From an uncultured Eubacteriales bacterium (GTDB lineage: Bacteria; Bacillota_I; Bacilli_A; RF39; UBA660): 38,555 nucleotides of DNA. Position 1 is the stretch's first letter, and each line of letters begins with the position of its first letter. Position numbers and translations under genes: made by a program. Positions 32,812 through 38,555 of the stretch are shown here, piece after piece. The notes below the pieces were generated by a model. That model did not search any database and was not told where the DNA came from. It saw nothing but the letters and a program-made list of their open reading frames with translations. The stretch is taken from contig CAJJKI010000012.1 of NCBI GenBank assembly GCA_905188025.1, positions 1 to 38,555 on the forward strand. The letters are read 5' to 3'.

Positions 32812-33747
32812 TCACTTACTCCTTAATGATATAATATATTTTTTTAGATTAAATTTTAAGTAGAGTTTTTTAATTATTCTTTTTATATTGTTACTATAGA
32901 TGTCTTTTACGACATGATATTTTTTTAGAGCTTCAATGTATTTATCTAAGTCTTCATCATTTAATTCACGACCTTTAGTAATAGTACATGAGGCAGAAAA
33001 ACTTAGAAGTAATTTACCGCAGTAATCAGTTGGTAAGTATTTTTTATTATTTAGATGGAAATAGAAGAAGTCGGCTACTCTTTTCCTTATTTTAGAATAT
33101 TCTTTTACATTCATGATACTAGTGGATCTTTGTACGTAATAGTATCCTTTAAAATCAAGTATTTTTATAGTGCTAGATGCAGCAAGAATTAGAAGAATTA
33201 TGCCAAAATCTTCGTGGGTTTTTCCTTCAGTAAAAGTAAATTTATTTTTCTTAAAGAAGGTAGTATTATAGGCATATGCCCAAACAACATCGACAAATTC
33301 ATTTTTAACAATTTCATCAACAGCTTCTTCTTTAGTATTATCAGTCTCTTTAATAGGTATTTCTTTAATAAGTTCATTTTTCTCAGTTACTGTAGATAGT
33401 GAAAAACGAACGATATCAGGATATTGATTAGCTATTTTTTTAGAGAGTTCTTCTAAGAGAGAGATGTCAATATAATCATCACCATCTAAGAATAAAATAT
33501 AATCACCAGATACTTTTTGTAAGCCATAGTTTCTAACAGAGCTTACACCGCCATTTTCTTTTATATATCCTTTAAAGCGTTTATCTTTTTTTACATATTT
33601 ATCAATTATTTTTTGACTGTTATCTGGAGATGAGTCATTAACAATAATTACTTCAAAATTTTTATATGTTTGATTTATTACACTATCAAGACATTTTTCT
33701 AAGTATGGTTCAACATTATATACAGGAATAATTATACTAAATTTCAT
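32812..33747 (-). CDS. GT2 family glycosyltransferase (second of two)
   Basis: This 311-residue GT-A transferase has FSIIIPVYNVEPYLEKCLDS, NDSSPDNS (37-44), KENGGVSSVRNYGL and the metal-binding LDGDD (87-91). This is the classic family layout for Gram-positive capsule transferases. Its start overlaps the end of the GT4 gene upstream by 11 nt. The donor sugar is unknown. Confidence 0.92.
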   Translation of the reverse strand: MKFSIIIPVYNVEPYLEKCLDSVINQTYKNFEVIIVNDSSPDNSQKIIDKYVKKDKRFKGYIKENGGVSSVRNYGLQKVSGDYILFLDGDDYIDISLLEELSKKIANQYPDIVRFSLSTVTEKNELIKEIPIKETDNTKEEAVDEIVKNEFVDVVWAYAYNTTFFKKNKFTFTEGKTHEDFGIILLILAASSTIKILDFKGYYYVQRSTSIMNVKEYSKIRKRVADFFYFHLNNKKYLPTDYCGKLLLSFSASCTITKGRELNDEDLDKYIEALKKYHVVKDIYSNNIKRIIKKLYLKFNLKKYIISLRSK

Positions 33748-34936
33748 TTTTATCTCCTTTATCTTCTTGATAGAATTTTAATAGATAGTTAACTAATCCT
33801 AAATACATCTCATGAGAATTAAACCTTTTAGCATGATTACAAGCAATTTTACCCATTTCCGGTAGTTTTTCTCTTTCATTATATAAACTCATTATACCTG
33901 TTTTTAGATTTTTGACGGCTTTTGGGCCTTTTTCTACGACTAATGAGGCATTTTTTGGTAAGTGTTCTGGAATACCTCCACTATTAGTAGCTAGTACTAC
34001 TTTTTTGCATAACATGGCTTCGACACATACTAAAGTAGCGGCATCTTCCCACATAGAAGGAATACATACAATATCAGAAAGATTATAATAAATATAGACT
34101 TCCCAGTTATTTATATATCCAGTAAAGATAATTCTTTCTTCATAGCCTTTAATAGCTAATTCTAACTCTTTAATATATTCATCTTTTTGATTATTAGCAA
34201 AAGGGTTATTACCTAGTATTAAGAGTTTTATATCTTTATTAGGAATAGATTTAATAGCTTTAATTAGCTCTAGAACACCCTTCTCTTTGATAAGTCTTCC
34301 ACAAAATAATACTACAAAGTCTTTGGAAGATAAGTTATATTTAGCTCTTAGGGCATCAAGTTCTTTAGTACTTACTTTCTTAGTAAACTTATCAGTTTTT
34401 ATACCATTATATAATGTATAGGTAGCTATTTTATCAGTAGTAGTAGCAAAATCATTAGCAATAAAATTAGAAACTCCTAATACTCTTGAGAAAGTTTTAT
34501 CAATAATAGGTTTAGATGTTTCTTGATGATGAAGATGAAGTATCAACTTATTTCTTTTATAATATTTTAAGAACTTATTATAACTTTCATAATGGCCACC
34601 TTCTGCTACTACATAATCAAAATTCATATTCTTAATCTTTTTTAAGACCATATGATTATAAGTATTTAGATTTGTTTTAAATAATTTATTTATAGTTTTA
34701 TATATAATACTAGTAAGCATATATGATAGATTTTTCTTAATATAGATAAATTTTGTATGATGATAGTTCTTACTAGATGCGAATGCTTCTTGATTATAGA
34801 TTGACACTACGGTTAAATCTAATTTATTTTCTATTTCTTGTTCATCAATGATATTTGTTACTAAACCTTCGATAGCTCCTCCTAAAACACAAGGAACTGG
34901 TAATAAATTGGTAGTTATTAAACATACTTTTAACAT
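33737..34936 (-). CDS. GT4 family glycosyltransferase
   Basis: This 399-residue GT-B transferase starts LKVCLITTNLLPVPCVLGGA, has LFCGRLIKEKGVLELIKAI in the middle and a donor-binding end region with IPSMWEDAATLVCVEAML. The last stretch lacks the usual EG-x-G but keeps the E-x7-E spacing (E and E around DAATLVCVE). It overlaps the flippase gene by 7 nt and the following GT2 by 11 nt. Substrate unknown. Confidence 0.88.
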   Translation of the reverse strand: MLKVCLITTNLLPVPCVLGGAIEGLVTNIIDEQEIENKLDLTVVSIYNQEAFASSKNYHHTKFIYIKKNLSYMLTSIIYKTINKLFKTNLNTYNHMVLKKIKNMNFDYVVAEGGHYESYNKFLKYYKRNKLILHLHHQETSKPIIDKTFSRVLGVSNFIANDFATTTDKIATYTLYNGIKTDKFTKKVSTKELDALRAKYNLSSKDFVVLFCGRLIKEKGVLELIKAIKSIPNKDIKLLILGNNPFANNQKDEYIKELELAIKGYEERIIFTGYINNWEVYIYYNLSDIVCIPSMWEDAATLVCVEAMLCKKVVLATNSGGIPEHLPKNASLVVEKGPKAVKNLKTGIMSLYNEREKLPEMGKIACNHAKRFNSHEMYLGLVNYLLKFYQEDKGDKNEI

Positions 34937-36510
34937 GCTTTTTTCTCCTTTTTAAATTTATTAATTATTTTAGAAAGTAAATTACGTATTAAGTCTTTTA
35001 TTTCTTTATATTCTTGCATTCTTCTTGTAAACATCCAAATAAGTAATAGAGTGATTATTCCTAGAAGACAAGACTTTATAAACCATGTTAGATAGTTAGA
35101 TACTGGTACTAAAGATGATAAGTAGAATATAAAAGCTCCTACTGATAAAGTGATAAAGAGATAATAAAAGTATTTTTTAAAGTATTTTTTTAAATTGTTA
35201 TTCTTAAATAAATATTTATAAATGATAACGGGGTCTGTCCAAGAGAATGTTAAGAATTTAGAGATAGATGTTCCTAAGAAGACACCAGCTACACCAAGAT
35301 ACTTAGCTAAGATAATAGATATTCCAATATTTAATATAGCTTCATATACAGGAACATATTTAGATTTATCAAATAAAGCAGCCGTAGTTCGATATGAGCA
35401 ACATGGAAAATGCATACCGTTAGCATAATTATATAATACTATAGTGAATACTATTAGTGATGAGAATAAGTATTTATCTCCTAACCAAATACAGATAAAA
35501 TCATTAATTGAAGCCATTAATAATATAGAAACAGTTCCATATATTAAGAAGCAAACATATAGTATTTTATAGAATACCCACTCTTTTTGTGCTGCATTAT
35601 CATTAGCATTTAAATTACCAATACTCGTTTCTAGTGAAGATGTTATCTGATTTAAAAATAGATTTAAGTAATTAGTTATTAGATAGTAGTTTGAATATAT
35701 TCCTACCGCTGATAAGCTAACACATGCTGATAAGATTAAGTTATCAGAGCCATTTAAGATTGATGGACCAAGACGATATAAGATTAATGATTTTACTTTA
35801 GATGTTATTGTTTCTTTATCTTCTTTAGAGATATCTTTAACTTTCTTTTCTTTTAGATATGGATATAATTTGTCAGCTTTAAGTGATATTAAGATATTGC
35901 TAACCAAAGTCATAACTACTTGTATAATTAGATAAGTGATATATTTTTTAGTAATTAATAAGAACACTATTTGAATGATAGTTTGAACTAGTTTACCTAG
36001 CTGATTGTAAATACTTACAATATAGTTTTTTTGATTTGCATTAATAATGGCTGATTTATGTGCAAAAAAGTAGCCAATGCAAGTGCTTGCTAAGAATAAT
36101 AAATATATTATAGTTAAGTTTTCAGGAATATCCGGAGCATCTTTAATGATAAACTTCATAAAAGGAATTACTAATATACCTAATATAAACATTATACTGC
36201 CAATAATGGTATATACTTTTTTATAATATTTTATTATACTTTTGGTCTTTTCAATATTATCATTAGCTACAGGTTTATATAACATATATATAAGAGCGGT
36301 GCCAAAGCCTAGTTCTACAAACGATAACATATTTAAGATATTAGAAAACAAACCATTAATACTTAAATAATCATTACCTAGAGCCTTTATAAAAATTGTT
36401 CTATTAGCAAAACTGGCAAAAAGTACTAATACTTGGCATAATAAGCCTACCCAGACATTTCTTACAACGTTAGCAGTTCTAGTATCGTTAGATGATGTTT
36501 TTTTATTCAT
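34930..36510 (-). CDS. Wzx-type polysaccharide flippase
   Basis: This 526-residue protein has about 14 hydrophobic segments of the MOP exporter fold. It starts NVVRNVWVGLLCQVLVLFAS and has NRTIFIKALGNDYLSINGL, typical of capsule flippases from Gram-positives. It should move the undecaprenyl-linked repeat unit across the membrane. It is the first gene of the operon, behind the promoter at 36552-36580, and ends in a basic tail (NKFKKEKKAC). Confidence 0.9.
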   Translation of the reverse strand: MNKKTSSNDTRTANVVRNVWVGLLCQVLVLFASFANRTIFIKALGNDYLSINGLFSNILNMLSFVELGFGTALIYMLYKPVANDNIEKTKSIIKYYKKVYTIIGSIMFILGILVIPFMKFIIKDAPDIPENLTIIYLLFLASTCIGYFFAHKSAIINANQKNYIVSIYNQLGKLVQTIIQIVFLLITKKYITYLIIQVVMTLVSNILISLKADKLYPYLKEKKVKDISKEDKETITSKVKSLILYRLGPSILNGSDNLILSACVSLSAVGIYSNYYLITNYLNLFLNQITSSLETSIGNLNANDNAAQKEWVFYKILYVCFLIYGTVSILLMASINDFICIWLGDKYLFSSLIVFTIVLYNYANGMHFPCCSYRTTAALFDKSKYVPVYEAILNIGISIILAKYLGVAGVFLGTSISKFLTFSWTDPVIIYKYLFKNNNLKKYFKKYFYYLFITLSVGAFIFYLSSLVPVSNYLTWFIKSCLLGIITLLLIWMFTRRMQEYKEIKDLIRNLLSKIINKFKKEKKAC

Positions 36511-36551
36511 ATATACTACTCTCTTTCATTTTCGTTTACATTTATATATTA

Positions 36552-36580
36552 AGTATAACAAAAAATAATGGTTTAATCAA
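36552..36580 (-). promoter_or_regulatory. Promoter of the polysaccharide operon
   Basis: TTGATT (36575-36580), a 17-nt spacer and TATACT (36552-36557) on the minus strand. The -35 box lies inside the hairpin of the gpmI terminator. No other good promoter is seen in the 12.6 kb down to 23876. Confidence 0.75.
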
Positions 36581-36584
36581 CCAT
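36558..36584 (-). terminator. Terminator of gpmI
   Basis: A 6-bp stem (ATGGTT/AACCAT, 5-nt loop) followed by TATTTTTTG on the minus strand, 28 nt past the gpmI stop. The stem is short but the uridine tract is good. Confidence 0.65.
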
Positions 36585-36611
36585 AGTACACAATTATTTT
36601 TTGCTAGAATG

Positions 36612-38117
36612 TTATATCAAACTTGTACCAGTCATTTCTTTAGGAATTTCTATATCCATTATTTTTAAGATTGTAGGAGCTATATTAGCAAGTGAACTAT
36701 TTGGTAATGTTTTTAGTTTAATATTTTTATCTAGTACGATAAATGGTACTAAGTTAGTAGTATGAGCAGTATTAATAGTTCCATCATCATTAATCATTTG
36801 TTCACAATTGCCATGATCAGCAGTAATAATTACAGTATATTCATTAAGATCAATGTGATCAAGAATTTTTTTAATACAAGTATCAACTGTGTCTACGGCG
36901 ATAATACCTTTTGGATACACTCCAGTATGTCCTACCATATCACCATTAGCAAAGTTTAATACAATTAAATCAGGATGATTAGCTAATTCTTTGATAAGAG
37001 CATTAGTTATTTCAGGGGCAGACATTTCAGGTTGCATATCGTATGTTGCTACTTTTGGGCTAGGTATTAAAATTCGTTTACATTTAGCTAAATCTAGTTC
37101 TTTACCGCCATCAAAGAAATAAGTAACATGAGCATATTTTTCAGTTTCTGCTATTCTTAATTGAGATAAATTGTGGTTGGCTATGACTGTTCCTAGAACA
37201 TTATCTAGATTTTCATATCCAAAGGCATTAGTACAAATAACTGTGTCTGCTACAGGCATCATGGTTACTAATTTGATATTTTTAAGAATTGTTCTTTCAA
37301 AGGATGGAAATGATTCATTAGTTAGGCATGAATATAACTCTCTTAATCTATCTGGTCTAAAATTGAATGTTATAATGGCATCATTATCTTTGATGAGGCC
37401 TTTTTCTTCAATTAGTGATGGCATGATAAATTCATCAGTTATATTTTTATCTTGATTAGCTTGCCATGCTAGTGCTGCAGTTTCATATTTTGGAGCAGTG
37501 CCTTCTACTAGCATGTTATAGGCTAATTTTACACGATCATAATTATTATCGCGATCCATCATGTAATAACGACCACAAAGAGTGGCTATTTTACCAAAGC
37601 CCAATTCTTTTAATTTTTCTTCTAGAGACTCTATATATTTAAGACCTGAATCTGGAGCGGTATCACGTCCATCAGTAATGGCATGAATATAAATATTGGT
37701 AAAATTTTGTTCTTTGCAAATATCTAATAAGGCAAAAAGATGGTTAATATGTGAATGAATTCCACCATCACTTAGTAAGCCAATTAGATGAAGGTGTGAG
37801 TTATTTTCTTTGGCATGACTGATAGCAGATAATATTTCTTTGTTACTAAAGAATGTATGATCCTCAATACTTTTATTAATTTTTTCTAATGATTGATAGA
37901 TAACTCTTCCTGATCCAATAGTGGAATGCCCTACTTCAGAGTTACCCATTTGGCCTTTCGGAAGACCAACATGTTCTCCGGATGCTTCTAGACTTATATG
38001 GGGGTACTCCTTCATGAGACTATCTAATGTTGGAGTATTAGCATTAAGATAAGCATTTCCTAAAGAATTTTTACGGAGTCCTACTCCATCCATAATACAT
38101 AACAATACTTTTTTCAT
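36612..38117 (-). CDS. gpmI: 2,3-bisphosphoglycerate-independent phosphoglycerate mutase
   Basis: This 501-residue glycolytic enzyme interconverts 3- and 2-phosphoglycerate using two Mn ions and a phosphoserine. Motifs are CIMDGVGL, GQMGNSEVGHSTIG (the serine is the phosphorylated one, residue 60 from this start), ITDGRDTAPDSG, GRYYMMDRDNNYDR, NGDMVGHTG and TADHGNCEQM. Length is normal. ATG at 38117 is preferred because AGGTGA lies 8 nt upstream; a GTG at 38129 has no site. It forms its own unit between the Rpn-like gene and the polysaccharide operon. Confidence 0.97.
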   Translation of the reverse strand: MKKVLLCIMDGVGLRKNSLGNAYLNANTPTLDSLMKEYPHISLEASGEHVGLPKGQMGNSEVGHSTIGSGRVIYQSLEKINKSIEDHTFFSNKEILSAISHAKENNSHLHLIGLLSDGGIHSHINHLFALLDICKEQNFTNIYIHAITDGRDTAPDSGLKYIESLEEKLKELGFGKIATLCGRYYMMDRDNNYDRVKLAYNMLVEGTAPKYETAALAWQANQDKNITDEFIMPSLIEEKGLIKDNDAIITFNFRPDRLRELYSCLTNESFPSFERTILKNIKLVTMMPVADTVICTNAFGYENLDNVLGTVIANHNLSQLRIAETEKYAHVTYFFDGGKELDLAKCKRILIPSPKVATYDMQPEMSAPEITNALIKELANHPDLIVLNFANGDMVGHTGVYPKGIIAVDTVDTCIKKILDHIDLNEYTVIITADHGNCEQMINDDGTINTAHTTNLVPFIVLDKNIKLKTLPNSSLANIAPTILKIMDIEIPKEMTGTSLI

Positions 38118-38189
38118 TTTATTTATCACCTAAGATAATTATACAGCATTAATGATTATTTTTAAAGATAAAATATACTTTAATGTAAA

Positions 38190-38209
38190 CTAAAATAACA
38201 GTGTTATTT
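38190..38209 (-). terminator. Terminator of the Rpn-like gene
   Basis: A 7-bp stem (AAATAAC/GTTATTT, 3-nt loop) overlaps the stop codon and is followed by TAG on the minus strand. The uridine tract is part of the stem, so strength is moderate. Confidence 0.5.
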
Positions 38210-38555
38210 GTTTAACTCTGTTATTTCTTCTTTGGTTAGGCCAGATACTTTGGTAATTATATCAATGTCGACATTTTCTTTTAGCATTTTTTTGACCATG
38301 TCAATTTTGGCTTGCTCGTTGCCTTTTTTGATTCCTTCCTTGATGCCTTCTTTGATACCTTCTTTGATACCTTGCTCAATACCTTGCTCAATACCTTGCT
38401 CAATGCCTTGTTTCATACCATCTTCCATGCCTTGCTTCATGCCTTTTTCATGGCCTTCATTATATCCTTTTTCATGACCATTGTTAAATCCTTCTTCGGT
38501 GGCTTCAGCAATGTAAGTGTTATACTCCATTTCACGACGACTTAGTTTTGTATAT
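38204..38555 (-). CDS. 3' end of an Rpn/PD-(D/E)XK-type nuclease gene (partial)
   Basis: The frame stays open to the window edge; the first ATG (38530) is internal, because the codons before it read TKLSRREMEY. SRREMEY followed by a charged repeat tail is the typical C-terminus of the Rpn (YhgA-like) recombination-promoting nuclease family. The catalytic part lies outside the window. The tail has a four-residue repeat (EQGI, then KEGI) encoded by 12-bp tandem units around 38330-38425. It ends with an EMxxL-like helical segment (VKKMLKENVDIDIITKVSGL). Confidence 0.7.
   Translation of the reverse strand, partial: YTKLSRREMEYNTYIAEATEEGFNNGHEKGYNEGHEKGMKQGMEDGMKQGIEQGIEQGIEQGIKEGIKEGIKEGIKKGNEQAKIDMVKKMLKENVDIDIITKVSGLTKEEITELNK
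38329..38425 (-). repeat. 12-bp tandem repeats in the Rpn-like tail
   Basis: Units related to GAGCAAGGTATT are repeated about eight times, the middle three identical, coding for (E/K)(Q/E)GI. Each unit is four codons, so copy-number changes keep the frame. Confidence 0.85.

Noticed and set aside
38329..38425. A CRISPR array
   Set aside because: The repeats are 12 bp, adjacent without spacers, and in frame within a coding tail. No other array-like pattern is present in the window.
38208..38545. Open frames on the plus strand opposite the Rpn-like tail
   Set aside because: They come from the 12-bp repeats read in reverse and show repetitive, implausible proteins without ribosome-binding sites.

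Overview
The window is low-GC DNA (roughly 30% by eye) with short intergenic gaps, strong AGGAGG/AAGGTG ribosome-binding sites and sigma-A-type promoters. It carries Gram-positive housekeeping genes (rnr, smpB, rpsU, yqeY, gpmI). Tryptophan is coded by TGG and TGA occurs as a stop, so the standard bacterial code fits. The most likely source is an uncultured member of the Bacillota/Bacilli with a reduced genome, such as a gut RF39- or Erysipelotrichales-like lineage. This is inferred from gene content, not from a database match. Almost every gene is on the minus strand; the two exceptions are a small anchored protein (9242-9967) and a divergent RNase R (about 14706-16823).

Layout, left to right. 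(1) 104-3930: a VanZ-like membrane protein, and an operon of a DUF975/CmpB-type membrane protein, a metallophosphoesterase and a DUF4186 protein. (2) 4091-5081: a stand-alone SAM methyltransferase with a near-consensus promoter and a long leader. The leader holds small ATGA-coupled reading frames that overlap a strong terminator-like hairpin, an arrangement like ribosome-mediated attenuators of antibiotic-resistance genes. (3) 5138-6353: a P-loop kinase, a decayed second methyltransferase and tRNA-Arg(CCU). (4) 6390-9967: 5-formyl-THF cyclo-ligase and a block of four unrecognised genes, two with membrane segments. (5) 10061-14335: a lipoprotein, an RnfC plus degenerate RnfD pair without the rest of the Rnf complex, and a CofE-like protein. 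(6) 14644-17369: a divergent RNase R followed by a repeat-rich non-coding stretch with two large hairpins. (7) 17370-23345: rpsU-yqeY, and an rnr-capA-capA-smpB operon. (8) tRNA-Leu(CAA) and a PspC-domain protein. (9) 23862-36580: a single large surface-polysaccharide operon (flippase, glycosyltransferases, UDP-galactopyranose mutase and galactofuranosyltransferase, a polymerase/glycosyltransferase fusion, polysaccharide deacetylase, PssD/PssE pair). (10) gpmI, then the 3' end of an Rpn-type nuclease gene that runs off the right edge.

The polysaccharide operon probably works as one unit. Glf makes UDP-galactofuranose for the neighbouring Galf transferase, other transferases extend a lipid-linked repeat, the flippase exports it, and the ligase/polymerase-like membrane domain polymerises or transfers it. 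The deacetylase may trim the product outside the cell. No initiating phospho-glycosyltransferase or chain-length regulator is present, so those must lie elsewhere. The strongest candidate for undescribed biology is the attenuated methyltransferase unit at 4091-5081. The RnfCD remnant and the anonymous block at 6956-9967 come next.
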